Positions 17,682 through 27,773 of a DNA stretch of 57,661 bases are shown piece by piece. Position numbers and translations under genes: made by a program. Every line of letters begins with the position of its first letter. Position 1 is the stretch's first letter. This DNA comes from Candidatus Saccharimonadales bacterium. GTDB lineage: Bacteria; Patescibacteriota; Saccharimonadia; Saccharimonadales; UBA4665. The notes under the pieces are model-generated. The model worked only from the letters and a program-made list of their open reading frames with translations. It had not been told where the DNA came from and made no database searches. Where the stretch lies: NCBI GenBank assembly GCA_025450135.1, contig JANWHZ010000038.1, positions 1 through 57,661 on the forward strand, written 5' to 3'.

Positions 17682-18224
17682 TTACATCTTCTTGACTTGA
17701 AGGCTGTCGAGTTCAACCGGCGTTTCACGGCCAAACATGTTCACGAGGACTTTGAGTTTGCCCTTCTGGGGATCTATTTCACTGACGGCTCCGTCAAAGC
17801 CTTTGAACGGGCCGTCGGTAATGCTTACTATCTCACCAAGATTGAAATCAATCTTGTGTTTTGGCTGCTCGACACCCATTCGTTTATTAATTTTCTCAAT
17901 CTCGTCTTCAGAGAGCGGAGTTGGTTCAGTGCCAGATCCAACGAAACCAGTGACTGACGGGGTATTACGGACAATATACCAGGCATCTTCGCTCATTTTC
18001 ATTTGAACTAACACATAGCCTTGAAAAATTCGCTTCTCAACAACACGACGCTTGCCATTCTTGACTTCGATCATTTTTTCTTTAGGTACAAGTGTCTTGA
18101 AGATTTTATCCTTCATATCGAGCGATTCGGCACGCTGACGAATGCTTTCAGCGACCTTCTCTTCATATCCACTGTAGGTGTGGATAGCGTACCAATGCTT
18201 TTGTGAATCGTACCTGTTACTCAT
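17682..18224 (-). CDS. nusG: transcription termination/antitermination protein NusG
   Basis: HWYAIHTYSGYEEKVAESIRQRAESLDMKDKIFKTLVPKEKMIEVKNGKRRVVEKRIFQGYVLVQMKMSEDAWYIVRNTPSVTGFVG. Confidence 0.97.
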   Translation of the reverse strand: MSNRYDSQKHWYAIHTYSGYEEKVAESIRQRAESLDMKDKIFKTLVPKEKMIEVKNGKRRVVEKRIFQGYVLVQMKMSEDAWYIVRNTPSVTGFVGSGTEPTPLSEDEIEKINKRMGVEQPKHKIDFNLGEIVSITDGPFKGFDGAVSEIDPQKGKLKVLVNMFGRETPVELDSLQVKKM

Positions 18225-18622
18225 CGTAATAATACCTGTTTAAATAGTTTATCGAGACCGAAGTCAAACAGCGCCACCACCACGCCGAAAATGACCGAAA
18301 ATAAAATGACTGCACTTGTTAACTGCAGCGTCTGTTTACCGGTCGGCCACGCTACATGGCGCAGCTCCTTGAAGCTATTCCGCACATATGGAGGCACGAT
18401 AATACGTGCAATAAGCCGCCCAGCGATTCTAAAAGGTTTCCATATAGGGAGCTTTCCAAGTATATTGCCTATCGCACGAAATGGTATCCCAGCTATACTT
18501 GCAATGCTCCGAATTCTCCTTGGCTTTGCTTGCTTACTTGTACTGCTAACACCACGTTCTCGCATTGTTTGCGGCGCTTGGCGCAAGCGGCGTGTTTTCT
18601 TATGTGACGATTCGTTAGCCAC
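18221..18622 (-). CDS. secE: preprotein translocase subunit SecE with basic N-terminal extension
   Basis: C-terminal YVRNSFKELRHVAWPTGKQTLQLTSAVILFSVIFGVVVALFDFGLDKLFKQVL; adjacent to nusG. Confidence 0.9.
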   Translation of the reverse strand: MANESSHKKTRRLRQAPQTMRERGVSSTSKQAKPRRIRSIASIAGIPFRAIGNILGKLPIWKPFRIAGRLIARIIVPPYVRNSFKELRHVAWPTGKQTLQLTSAVILFSVIFGVVVALFDFGLDKLFKQVLLR

Positions 18623-18717
18623 GTAATACTCCCTAAAAAAATAACCTACATTAATTGTAGGCCACTGCTGTCAAGCTTAGCAGGTTAGTATCTCGTACGC
18701 AAGCGGTACATATTTAA

Positions 18718-19428
18718 TTATCTAACATGATAGTGTTCTAACGCAAACCTGTCTGCATGGGCTTGGGCATCTATGTAGCGATGGACGTCAGCCGGGCGCC
18801 AGACGGTGCCATCATTGTGACAAAAGCCGATGTGAATGAGTCTTGCAACGGTGCCAACTTGCTGGCCAGTTAGCTCTGCTGGAACTTCAGCAAGGGTTAG
18901 CATTGTCCCGCTGTCCACTGTGTCGCCAACGGCCGGGGCCATACGAGCTAGCCCGAACCGCTCTTCAAGATGTGCGAGCATCTTGGCGATAACAAGGTAT
19001 CTTAATCTTTGCGGTTCATTTGCTTGTAGTTTTGCACGCTCACCGTACCCCCACGCTTCCGTAAACTGATTGAGTAGGCCGGCGACTAGTACCGCCGCTT
19101 GGTTGAAAGCACTACCCTTGTCGTCACGATAGCATTCGTCTGGGTCAATTATGTCCGATGGCCTAAGACCCTCGAGTGCCGCGATAGCGCGCGAAACGTA
19201 CTCACCCATTTCAGGCGCATGCAGCGACCTTTCACTGACCCTAGCGGCAACCCCGACTAACATTTCACGGGTGTCGTGAATAACGGCAACTTCAACTTCC
19301 GGTTGATACGGTGGTACTCCTAAATGCTCGCCTAATTGTGCGCTGTCCCAAATATCCTGATCACCTTCCAACCCATCCCAATCGTCAGCTTCGACATGCG
19401 GAGGTCTATTCTGAGCGAAGTCTGACAT
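18718..19428 (-). CDS. hypothetical protein (236 aa)
   Basis: Uninterrupted ORF; no family recognised. Confidence 0.6.
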   Translation of the reverse strand: MSDFAQNRPPHVEADDWDGLEGDQDIWDSAQLGEHLGVPPYQPEVEVAVIHDTREMLVGVAARVSERSLHAPEMGEYVSRAIAALEGLRPSDIIDPDECYRDDKGSAFNQAAVLVAGLLNQFTEAWGYGERAKLQANEPQRLRYLVIAKMLAHLEERFGLARMAPAVGDTVDSGTMLTLAEVPAELTGQQVGTVARLIHIGFCHNDGTVWRPADVHRYIDAQAHADRFALEHYHVR

Positions 19429-19502
19429 ATCATGATAATTCTAAACTAAATACATCTATGCGTCAACAGCAAGCGTATACAGTGTCGTGCTATAGTGGAG
19501 GC

Positions 19503-21017
19503 ATGTTAACGGTGCTGCTGGCGTTTTGGTTGTTTTCAGCACTTGAATTGTTATTGACCCTGTTTCCTACCTCAAAGCTTCGACGAGACCTTGCAGTTTT
19601 TATCTCATTCGCGGTGCTCGTCGTATCGCTGGCACTACTTCTATTGAGTATGTCACTGTTTACGGTGCTGCTCTTTATACTTGGCATGTATCGCAGCACA
19701 AATTTGCTCCGGGTAGCCAGAGCACGTATACACAAAAAGTACCTGCGACGTTCCGCCCTTCAGACAAGTTCATGGCTTGCTATCGTGCAAGCCCTTGCAA
19801 CAATGGCCTGGTTGAGCGATACACACTTGGGACTGGCTGGCCTGAATCTCTGGCTGTTCATTGCTTGGGCTGACGTCGCACTGGCTACCGTCCTCATGAC
19901 CTCTACTTTTAGGCATATATGGACTACCCGTTTTCCGCATTTGTCGGTAACTGATAGCGGTGACGCGAATTTACCTACTCTTACTGTTGCAATACCGGCT
20001 CGTAATGAAACAGACGATTTAGAGGAATGTCTGGCGTCACTAGTAGCATCTGATTACCCAAAATTAGAAATACTAGTGCTTGATGATTGCTCCCAAAACA
20101 AGCACACTCCCGAAGTTATTAGAAGCTATGCCCATGCTGGAGTGCGGTTTTTGCAAGGTAAGGTACCTGACGATAACTGGTTAGCTAAAAACTCGGCTTA
20201 TCAGCAACTTTACACCGAGGCGAACGGTGAGCTTATCTTGTTTTGTGGTGTGGATGTGCGCTTCCAGCCTGGTAGCTTACGAGAGCTGGTAGCCGCTTTG
20301 CAGCATAAGCACAAGAATATGATTTCACTCATACCGCAAAACAATGTGCCTAGCGCACTGACCAGCCTAGAAACGACCCTTCTGCAGCCAATGCGCTACG
20401 CCTGGGAAATATCGCTGCCACGACGGCTATTCCATAGACCACCAGTATTAAGCACATGTTGGCTGATCCGCCGCGAGATCATTACTAGCGCCGGTGGCTT
20501 TGCAGCCGTCAGCCGATCCGTTGTTCCTGAGAGCTACTTTGCCCGCGTCAGCGCCGTCCAGGACGGCTATAGCTTCATGCAGAGCAGTGCCAAAATGGGG
20601 ATTTTGAGTAAAAAAGGTCGAGTCGAGCAGCGAGCTACGGCAATTCGGACTGAGTACCCACGCGTCCATCGACGAATTGAGCTCGTAATGATGCTTTCTC
20701 TTACGGAGCTGGGTGGCATCTTATTGCCGTATGCATTAGTCATAGGCAGCCTGCTTCATCTAGTTCATACATCGCTCTGGCTACCGAGTCTCATAGCAGT
20801 AATTATCCTTACTGCTACCTATGCATCAGTAGTGACGCTTACCTATCGCGTATGGCTGGTTCGGGCACTGATACAATTACCGCTCGCCGCGGTAATTGAT
20901 ATTGCGCTGCTCAATTACTCGATGATTAAATACGAGTTCTTTGATGTTATTTGGAAAGACCGCAACGTATGTATACCAGTTATGCGTGTGACGGACCAGA
21001 TAACAGCGTCGGAGTAG
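19503..21017 (+). CDS. membrane glycosyltransferase, GT2 family
   Basis: LTVAIPARNETDDLEECLASLVASDYPKLEILVLDDCSQNKHTPEVIRSYA...GKVPDDNWLAKNSAYQQLYTEANGELILFCGVDVRF plus TM segments at both ends; start MLTVLLAFW preferred. Confidence 0.9.
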   Translation: MLTVLLAFWLFSALELLLTLFPTSKLRRDLAVFISFAVLVVSLALLLLSMSLFTVLLFILGMYRSTNLLRVARARIHKKYLRRSALQTSSWLAIVQALATMAWLSDTHLGLAGLNLWLFIAWADVALATVLMTSTFRHIWTTRFPHLSVTDSGDANLPTLTVAIPARNETDDLEECLASLVASDYPKLEILVLDDCSQNKHTPEVIRSYAHAGVRFLQGKVPDDNWLAKNSAYQQLYTEANGELILFCGVDVRFQPGSLRELVAALQHKHKNMISLIPQNNVPSALTSLETTLLQPMRYAWEISLPRRLFHRPPVLSTCWLIRREIITSAGGFAAVSRSVVPESYFARVSAVQDGYSFMQSSAKMGILSKKGRVEQRATAIRTEYPRVHRRIELVMMLSLTELGGILLPYALVIGSLLHLVHTSLWLPSLIAVIILTATYASVVTLTYRVWLVRALIQLPLAAVIDIALLNYSMIKYEFFDVIWKDRNVCIPVMRVTDQITASE

Positions 21018-22149
21018 TATCTGGTGCCATAGCCTTCGATGTAGGCATGTTTGGCACGCTAATCGCAAAAGTTGATCCCTTGTTGAGCTCGCTGTCGAGT
21101 GTAATGTGTGCATTAAGTAGCCGTGCAAGCTTAGCCGTGACATACAGACCAAGACCTGTTCCGGTTGCTTTGGTTGTACGATAGTCACCGCTTCGGAAGA
21201 ACTTTTGAAATACTTTTTGCTGGTCGGGCTTACTAATGCCGATGCCGGTATCGCTTACTGAGAATTTAACTCCATCAGGTATGCCTTCGGCACTTATAGT
21301 AATCGAGCCTGCTTCGGTGTATTTAATCGAGTTAGTTATAAAATTCTGCAGTACTTCTCGTACGTACAGCTTGCTACAGACTAGCTCAGGCTGACGGTCC
21401 CCAATAATATGTGAGGTTAGCTTTAGGCCTTTTGCGCTAGCTTGCTCGCCGTAATTATGGACGAGCTCTTCAAGTAGGCCTGTCACATCGATCGATTCAA
21501 CGTCGATAGGAGTTACACCTCGTTCAGCACGCGACAACATAGCCAGGTCGTTGACCAGACTAGCGAGAAACAAGATTTGATTATGCGCCTCATGCAACGC
21601 TTGTTTGACTTTGTCCAGGTCGCCGCTCTTCTCAACAATAAATTCAGCGTTTCCAATATTGCCTTCCGTAATAGCTATCGGCGTCCTCAGCTCGTGGCTG
21701 ACGACTGAGATAAATTCATCGCGCTCTTCTTCTAAGGATTTCTCGTGGCTTATGTCGCGTAGCAATATAACGTAGCCTTGTTGACCCTGCTCGCCGTAGC
21801 CGAGACGTACCGGCGCGATACTGATATAGAGGTTGATAACACTACCGTCGCTATACGTAAGTTTAAGATCACGATTAGAAGTCGGTACTGTGGTACCTTG
21901 CACTAATTTCGTTACATTAACACGCTCATCATCTTTATTAAGCGGGCGAAAGATATCATCGAGCGATTTTCGTTCAATTGGGTCATTTCGATCCAGAATA
22001 TTCAATGCGGCACCGTTATAGATAACTACTCGGACATTTTTATCGACGGCAAGGACGCCATCAGCCATGCTATTGATAAGACTAACGAGACGTTCATGGG
22101 CGAGTTGGTCCGGCATGCTAGCAATATTTTTGCGTCGTTTTAAGATCAT
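20980..22149 (-). CDS. PAS-domain sensor histidine kinase
   Basis: PAS: LINSMADGVLAVDKNVRVVIYNGAALNILD; HisKA: FISVVSHELRTPIAITEGNI; HATPase: NFITNSIKYTEAGSI...SVSDTGIGISKPDQQKVFQKFFR...TGTGLGLYV. Confidence 0.95.
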   Translation of the reverse strand: MILKRRKNIASMPDQLAHERLVSLINSMADGVLAVDKNVRVVIYNGAALNILDRNDPIERKSLDDIFRPLNKDDERVNVTKLVQGTTVPTSNRDLKLTYSDGSVINLYISIAPVRLGYGEQGQQGYVILLRDISHEKSLEEERDEFISVVSHELRTPIAITEGNIGNAEFIVEKSGDLDKVKQALHEAHNQILFLASLVNDLAMLSRAERGVTPIDVESIDVTGLLEELVHNYGEQASAKGLKLTSHIIGDRQPELVCSKLYVREVLQNFITNSIKYTEAGSITISAEGIPDGVKFSVSDTGIGISKPDQQKVFQKFFRSGDYRTTKATGTGLGLYVTAKLARLLNAHITLDSELNKGSTFAISVPNMPTSKAMAPDTTPTLLSGPSHA

Positions 22150-22188
22150 AGCTTCATTATGCCAGCGGACGCTAAAAGGTCAAACCAC

Positions 22189-22908
22189 TTATGAATCTGA
22201 AGTGTGTGATCCAAGTACAGGCCGGTACTGACGCATTACTCCACGCATGCGGCGGGCACCTGGAAGAACCGCTTCAAATTCCCGCCAGAAGTTGGGACCG
22301 TGGTGCAACACGCGTGTATGAGTCAACTCATGTAAGATCACGTAGTCAATACATTCCCAGGGAAGCTGCATCAAAAACAAGTTAAATACGATATTCTTAT
22401 GCTGGTCACAGCTTCCCCAGCGGCTTTTCATGCGTTTAATATTCATACTGCGATAAGCAAAACCAAATTTAATGGCCAGTTCGTTCAACCGTGGCGCCAG
22501 TAACTTGGCAGCTTCCGACTTGAGTGCACGGTAGCATGCAGATTGCGCAGCTGCTTGCACAACTTGATCGCTAATACTCAATCCTACGTTGTAGATTACG
22601 ATTACCTCTGTCGCATGCACACTGGTTTTGACACGCGTTACTTCCGCACTGGGTATAAAATGCAGCATTCGCGTCTTACCAACTGCCATGCCATTCATGA
22701 GTGGCGCCACCTCCACCTTGTGCTGTGCGGTGATCCAGCTTTTGCGTGACACGGTGAATGCCAGACCAGCTTGGTAGGGGGTCCAGTAAGGAATACTTAC
22801 ACGGATTGAGCCATCGGTAGCAATTGTTAGTCGTAAGCTACGGCTGCCGCGACGTTTGTAGATTTTGACCTTGCCGATGCCGCTTACATCGAACTCTTTG
22901 TAGGGCAT
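22189..22908 (-). CDS. YgjP/DUF45-type zinc metallopeptidase
   Basis: RMKSRWGSCDQHKNIVFNLFLMQLPWECIDYVILHELTHTRVLHHGPNFWREFEAVLPG (HExxH + WGSC motifs). Confidence 0.9.
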   Translation of the reverse strand: MPYKEFDVSGIGKVKIYKRRGSRSLRLTIATDGSIRVSIPYWTPYQAGLAFTVSRKSWITAQHKVEVAPLMNGMAVGKTRMLHFIPSAEVTRVKTSVHATEVIVIYNVGLSISDQVVQAAAQSACYRALKSEAAKLLAPRLNELAIKFGFAYRSMNIKRMKSRWGSCDQHKNIVFNLFLMQLPWECIDYVILHELTHTRVLHHGPNFWREFEAVLPGARRMRGVMRQYRPVLGSHTSDS

Positions 22909-22924
22909 GAAAGGACCTTAGCTA

Positions 22925-23590
22925 TTAACGAATGACAATGTTACGGCGGCTGTTGTCGACACGGCCTTTGTAGAGGTTTGGTTGCGGGATAAGATTAACA
23001 AGGCCAGGCTTAACGACAGGTGCGGCGCTAATCGTTGGTAATACACTGAGATCACGCATACGTCGGACAACAGCGTTGAATTGGGCATTGAAGGTGTGTT
23101 TACCGCTGACCACAACGTAGTCTTCTGCCGCAACGGGATTTTGCATATGCGTAATGATCTGCTCGAATTGCTTTGGATCGTACGTGGCAGCGTATCGATC
23201 GTCAGTATGTCTGCGATCACGCTGTTTGCCACGCTGGTAGGCACTGTCAGGGTCCATCTGAAACCATACCAAGACTGGAACCGCGTGGCTCTTACGCGCA
23301 ACTTCACGTAAAATATGACGCTGTCCTGCGCGCATCGCGTTCACATCGTATACAACGCTCATACCTGCATTCAGGAATTCACCGGACATGTAGCTCATGA
23401 GTTGCATGATCACATCGTTTTCCTGTTTGTCGTAACGAGGTTTCTCGAATAGCTCACTACGTATGCGGTCACCGTCTACATGTGCGCATTGAATTAGCTC
23501 ACAAAATTGACGCGCAAAAAAAGTCTTACCCGATCCTGGAAATCCGTAGAGCATTAACAAGAATGGTTGGGTGGGTGCGATCTTCGCCAT
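22925..23590 (-). CDS. P-loop kinase/AAA-type ATPase (zeta/chloramphenicol kinase-like)
   Basis: LLMLYGFPGSGKTFFARQFCELIQCAHVDGDRIRSELF...NAGMSVVYDVNAMRAGQRHILREVA. Confidence 0.82.
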   Translation of the reverse strand: MAKIAPTQPFLLMLYGFPGSGKTFFARQFCELIQCAHVDGDRIRSELFEKPRYDKQENDVIMQLMSYMSGEFLNAGMSVVYDVNAMRAGQRHILREVARKSHAVPVLVWFQMDPDSAYQRGKQRDRRHTDDRYAATYDPKQFEQIITHMQNPVAAEDYVVVSGKHTFNAQFNAVVRRMRDLSVLPTISAAPVVKPGLVNLIPQPNLYKGRVDNSRRNIVIR

Positions 23591-23777
23591 GTACTCTCAT
23601 TGTATAACAGATTTGCGTCAGATTTGGAATACTTTCATTCCCGTAGCATTTTCATGCTTGATATCGTACAATGGCGATGTTATCTTCCCTGTTGTCAGGC
23701 AGGAAGAGAGCCCAAGCAAACATAGCTAGTTTGCTCGCTACGCTGAGAAACCTATTTATGGGAATCTTCAGCATTGT

Positions 23778-23853
23778 AGGGGAGTAGCTCAATCGGTAGA
23801 GTAGCGGTCTCCAAAACCGTTGGTTGCAGGTTCGAGTCCTGTCTCCCCTGCCA
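23778..23853 (+). tRNA. tRNA-Trp (CCA)
   Basis: AGGGGAGTAGCTCAATCGGTAGAGTAGCGGTCTCCAAAACCGTTGGTTGCAGGTTCGAGTCCTGTCTCCCCTGCCA; cloverleaf, anticodon CCA, encoded 3' CCA. Confidence 0.97.
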
Positions 23854-23890
23854 AGCAAAATGCACCGATATGTCGTCGGTGCATTTTGCT
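23854..23890 (+). terminator. terminator immediately 3' of tRNA-Trp
   Basis: AGCAAAATGCACCGA - TATGTCG - TCGGTGCATTTTGCT, perfect 15-bp stem followed by TT. Confidence 0.85.
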
Positions 23891-23895
23891 TTACC

Positions 23896-24129
23896 TCACT
23901 CTATATGAGCTAGTTTATGTTTATTGATTTTGTCTGCAAGCTCCTCACTGATCATCATGCATGGATCTGCAGTCTCTCTATCTGTCGATTGGTAGGTATG
24001 AAGTGGAGCACGTACAGCTAACAATTGCATGGTCAGTTCTGCGCCGCTTTGAGTCTGCTCGTCACTCAGGGCTTCAGCTAAATATACGCCTTGTGGACCG
24101 GCGTACGACCCCGGTACGGACATAGACAT
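23896..24129 (-). CDS. hypothetical protein (77 aa)
   Basis: Short ORF only; no family recognised. Confidence 0.35.
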   Translation of the reverse strand: MSMSVPGSYAGPQGVYLAEALSDEQTQSGAELTMQLLAVRAPLHTYQSTDRETADPCMMISEELADKINKHKLAHIE

Positions 24130-24202
24130 ACGATATAATACTGATCACAAGTAAGACGTGGCTCAGTATGATATGTGCCATAGCTATATAGCTTATTAGT
24201 GG

Positions 24203-25834
24203 CTATTTTAACCGCAGGCTTAAGGCATAAAAAGGCTGTTTTGAGACCTCGATTATTGCCTTAGTGCCACTTGCGAGTCGGGTCGGCTCGCCATCGAACT
24301 GTGCCCATACGGTATCGTGAATCGTGAATGTGTCTTGTGTAATCGCGCGCTTTGAAACTTCACGGCCTACCAGAAGCCCTATCACGTTTAGAAGTAGCAT
24401 GATAATGTTCTTGCGCTCAACGGTGTTGCGATGAAACTTTTCATCTGTTAGGCGCAATGGGAGGCCAATCACTTTGGCGAAACGAGAGCCATTCAAATAG
24501 GTGCGCTCAAAGATAATGCTGGTGCGACCATGGGCGGTAATGGCAAATGTGGGTGCCTTAGCAAGCGCCCAAAGTACTGCAAACACTTCTTGGCCGAAGC
24601 GGCTGACTACAAAACGCCTTGTTGGCGAGCCACGCCGTATGACTCGTTCCAATTCTTGTGATGCGTACGCGCTTGCACCAAAGCTCGCATAGCTTGAGGC
24701 CACATAATGCCGCTCTTGACCTTGTACGTTGCGCAACGTGCAATTAAGCGGCTTTACCGAAACAATATTGCCCCGGTTCAGAATTTTTCTCAGGCGTCGG
24801 GGTGACCAAGCGCCGTTAAGCATATATGCCAAGTCGTTCGCATTGCCACACCACAGTGGCAAGATTGGTGTCCGCTTGGCTGTCTCAGAAAGCTCTTCAT
24901 CGTGTAGCAAGCTATTCAGAATTAAGTGAATTGTGCCGTCCCCAGCAGCAATGCAGAGGAGCGTACGTGGACCAAGTAATACTTGGTGCTGACGTAATAG
25001 TGCTCGATTCGCAATGATACCGCCAGCTACCGTTTCGAGGTTATAGAACTCACTTTCAGGCAGAAGACTATGAAGTACGCTTATCCGATACCTAGTTTTA
25101 TGGGCATCGGTACTCACTGGATTACGAATAACCACCACACGATCGAACAGAGCCATGGCAGCTGTTGGTGCAACACGACCGCTCGCCATCTGAAAGTAGC
25201 CACATGCGGCGAGGAGGCCTAGGACAATCGCACCAAAGGCAAAACCGTACGCCAGCCAAAGTAGCCACCAAGTGGGCACAATTTTCAGCTGAGTGGACAA
25301 AAATAAAGATAGGCTCGCCCAGTATCCGAATGCCGCCCATTTGCCATTACGACTTGGTTGAACGCGTATGGTGCGGCTATCTCCGTACCATGTCATAACC
25401 ATATTCCACAGGTTCAGAGCAGCAATGGGAGCTGCAATCCACCACGGCACAATACGAGCAAATACGAGAACGGCTAACGCCAGGAACGCGATCGCTTTGT
25501 CTAGCCCTGCGTCGACCATTTCTCCGAGCGGGCTCTTTGTCCCAGTTGTCTCAGCCACGTATCCATCAACAGCATCTGCCAACCGTCCTACAACAAGTAA
25601 TAGTGTTCCAACCCAAAAGTTTGCTTCGGCGATGTTGACGAGGCCAATACTAGCCACCACAAACCCGCTGCAGCTGAGTAAATTAGCTGGAGTTGCCAAA
25701 CCGTTCGTCCGAGCTGCTAATTGTTGCCAACGGTTCTGCTCAGCAGGAGGGTGTTCCTCCCAGTCTGGGCGATCGTCAGCATGGTGCAAATTCATAGCTA
25801 CTTTTATGATTCGCTCAGTCTCCTTACTCGTCAA
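24203..25834 (-). CDS. CDP-alcohol phosphotransferase / diacylglycerol kinase-like fusion
   Basis: N-terminal membrane domain with GRLADAVDGYVAETTGTKSPLGEMVDAGLDKA (DxxDGxxA..G...D...D); C-terminal VVVIRNPVST...TLLCIAAGDGTIHLILNSLL...ILPLWCGNANDLAYML (DAGK catalytic motif). Confidence 0.87.
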   Translation of the reverse strand: MTSKETERIIKVAMNLHHADDRPDWEEHPPAEQNRWQQLAARTNGLATPANLLSCSGFVVASIGLVNIAEANFWVGTLLLVVGRLADAVDGYVAETTGTKSPLGEMVDAGLDKAIAFLALAVLVFARIVPWWIAAPIAALNLWNMVMTWYGDSRTIRVQPSRNGKWAAFGYWASLSLFLSTQLKIVPTWWLLWLAYGFAFGAIVLGLLAACGYFQMASGRVAPTAAMALFDRVVVIRNPVSTDAHKTRYRISVLHSLLPESEFYNLETVAGGIIANRALLRQHQVLLGPRTLLCIAAGDGTIHLILNSLLHDEELSETAKRTPILPLWCGNANDLAYMLNGAWSPRRLRKILNRGNIVSVKPLNCTLRNVQGQERHYVASSYASFGASAYASQELERVIRRGSPTRRFVVSRFGQEVFAVLWALAKAPTFAITAHGRTSIIFERTYLNGSRFAKVIGLPLRLTDEKFHRNTVERKNIIMLLLNVIGLLVGREVSKRAITQDTFTIHDTVWAQFDGEPTRLASGTKAIIEVSKQPFYALSLRLK

Positions 25835-25874
25835 GCATTAACGCACAGTATTTATATATGCCGGTGATACAATC

Positions 25875-26453
25875 ATGGCAAGTATGAGTGACTTGCTACA
25901 TACAGTGCTACTAGCGATCTGGTTCTTTTTGCCAGCTGGTGCAGCTAATGCTGCACCCATATTCATGGCGAAACTTCCAATTGTCAGTCGCTTGAATGCG
26001 CCTCTTGATTTCGGCCTTCATATCGGCGGCGAACGGATACTGGGAACGCATAAAACCTGGCGTGGGTTAATGACAGGCGTATTGGTAGCTGCACTTGTCT
26101 TCTGGCTCCAACAGCGAGCAGTTCAAGAGAATACTGCCATTTACTCACTGGTGAATGCGAACTGGATATATACGTTCCTCCCCTTATGGCTGCTTGGCCC
26201 GCTCCTTGGCTTTGGCGCGTTGGCCGGTGATGCTGCGAAAAGCTTCTTCAAACGCCGAAATCGGATCCCTGCTGGCAAGAGCTGGTTTCCGTACGATCAG
26301 GTTGACTATATCATTGGCGCAGCTCTATTCTCCGCGCTCGTGATCGTGCCACCCCTAGCTGTCTACGAAGCGGCGCTGTTATTGTGGGGCTCGGTTCATG
26401 TCATTTCAACATATGTTGGCTATTGGTTAGGGCTCAAAGATAGCCCGATTTAA
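25875..26453 (+). CDS. CDP-archaeol synthase / CDP-diglyceride synthetase-like membrane protein
   Basis: FFLPAGAANAAPIFMAKLPIVSRLNAPLDFGLHIGGERILGTHKTWRGLMTGVLVA...GDAAKSFFKRRNRIPAGKSWFPYDQVDYIIGAALF (CarS/CdsA-like). Confidence 0.85.
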   Translation: MASMSDLLHTVLLAIWFFLPAGAANAAPIFMAKLPIVSRLNAPLDFGLHIGGERILGTHKTWRGLMTGVLVAALVFWLQQRAVQENTAIYSLVNANWIYTFLPLWLLGPLLGFGALAGDAAKSFFKRRNRIPAGKSWFPYDQVDYIIGAALFSALVIVPPLAVYEAALLLWGSVHVISTYVGYWLGLKDSPI

Positions 26454-26558
26454 ATTAACCTCTAAATTCACGCGTTAAGATGGTTGTGCTTAGGCACACA
26501 AAACGCTATATTGAAGGCTAGAGTTCTAGACTGATCAACAGGAAGCCAAAACATCAGT

Positions 26559-27773
26559 ATGAAAGTCTTAATGCTTGGGTGGGAACTGCCACCCCACAAC
26601 AGCGGTGGCCTGGGTGTGGCTTGCTATAATTTGTGCAAAGCGCTGGCGAAGCGTGATGTTGCAATCGATTTTATACTTCCCTATCAGGCTGACCACGGTA
26701 TTCCCTTTATGAATGTTACAGCAGCTATGCCGCATAATGTCGTAGATATTATCAAAGCTGGGATTGCCTACGACAGTTATAAGTACATTTTGGCAAACGG
26801 GCGTGAAGAGTGGCATGACATCACTGACCTACAGCGGTTGTACGAAATTGCGGTTGGCCAGATTGTCGCCGAGCGCAGTTATGACATTATCCATGCTCAC
26901 GACTGGCTCACGTTTCGAGCGGCGATCCGGGCCAAGCAGATACTCGGCTGCCCAGTTATCGCGCATGTCCACTCAATCGAGTCAGATCGTGCAGGAGGCA
27001 ATCGGGGTAATCCGTTTGTTCGCGAGATTGAGGAGCTGGCATTCCACGTTGCCGATAAGATCGTTGCCGTAAGCGACTTCACGCGCCAAGCAATCGTCCG
27101 CGAGTACGGTATCCCGTTAGACAAAATTGCGGTCGTACATAACAGTTTAGAGCAGGAAGAGATTGTGCCGCTCGAGTACCCGCTTGTCACAACATACCAA
27201 TATCTTGCTGCGTTACGCGCTCAAGGATGGCGGGTTGTATCAAACATTGGTCGACTCACTATTCAAAAGGGCTTACCTAACTTGCTGAGAGCCGCCCAGA
27301 TCGTCATCCAAAAAGAACCAAAGACTATGTTCCTCATTGTTGGCAGCGGTGAGCAGTACCTTGAGCTTGTACAACTCGCAGCCGACCTTGGTATCGCCAA
27401 AAACGTTATCTTTACTGGTTTTCAGCGGGGCAAGGCTTGGCGAGACGCTTTCGCAATTGCAGACCTTTTTGTACTGCCATCGGTTTCAGAACCATTCGGC
27501 TTGACTCCTCTTGAAGCAGCCGCGTATGGCACGCCGTCGCTGATTAGCCGACAGTCGGGTGTAGCCGAAGTACTGCATAGTGCTCTTAAGGTGGACTTCT
27601 GGGATATAAACGAAATGGCTAACAAGATTATAGCTGCCGTACGCTATTGGCCGCTCAGGGAAGAACTTCTGCATGGCGCAGCCCGAGAACTCGAGCGACT
27701 ATCATGGAATGACGCCGCTGATAAAGTAATCGCGTTATATGAGCGGCATAGGCCAGCAGGGGCAGCCGCATGA
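26559..27773 (+). CDS. GT4/glycogen synthase-like glycosyltransferase
   Basis: MKVLMLGWELPPHNSGGLGVACYNLCKALAKRDVAIDFILP...HAHDWLTFRAAIRAKQ...FTGFQRGKAWRDAFAIADLFVLPSVSEPFGLTPLEAAAYGTPSLIS. Confidence 0.92.
   Translation: MKVLMLGWELPPHNSGGLGVACYNLCKALAKRDVAIDFILPYQADHGIPFMNVTAAMPHNVVDIIKAGIAYDSYKYILANGREEWHDITDLQRLYEIAVGQIVAERSYDIIHAHDWLTFRAAIRAKQILGCPVIAHVHSIESDRAGGNRGNPFVREIEELAFHVADKIVAVSDFTRQAIVREYGIPLDKIAVVHNSLEQEEIVPLEYPLVTTYQYLAALRAQGWRVVSNIGRLTIQKGLPNLLRAAQIVIQKEPKTMFLIVGSGEQYLELVQLAADLGIAKNVIFTGFQRGKAWRDAFAIADLFVLPSVSEPFGLTPLEAAAYGTPSLISRQSGVAEVLHSALKVDFWDINEMANKIIAAVRYWPLREELLHGAARELERLSWNDAADKVIALYERHRPAGAAA

Noticed and set aside
23652-23858. ORF MLGRGDRTRTCNQRFWRPLLYRLSYSP on minus strand
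   Set aside because: Antisense translation of tRNA-Trp; a familiar spurious ORF type.
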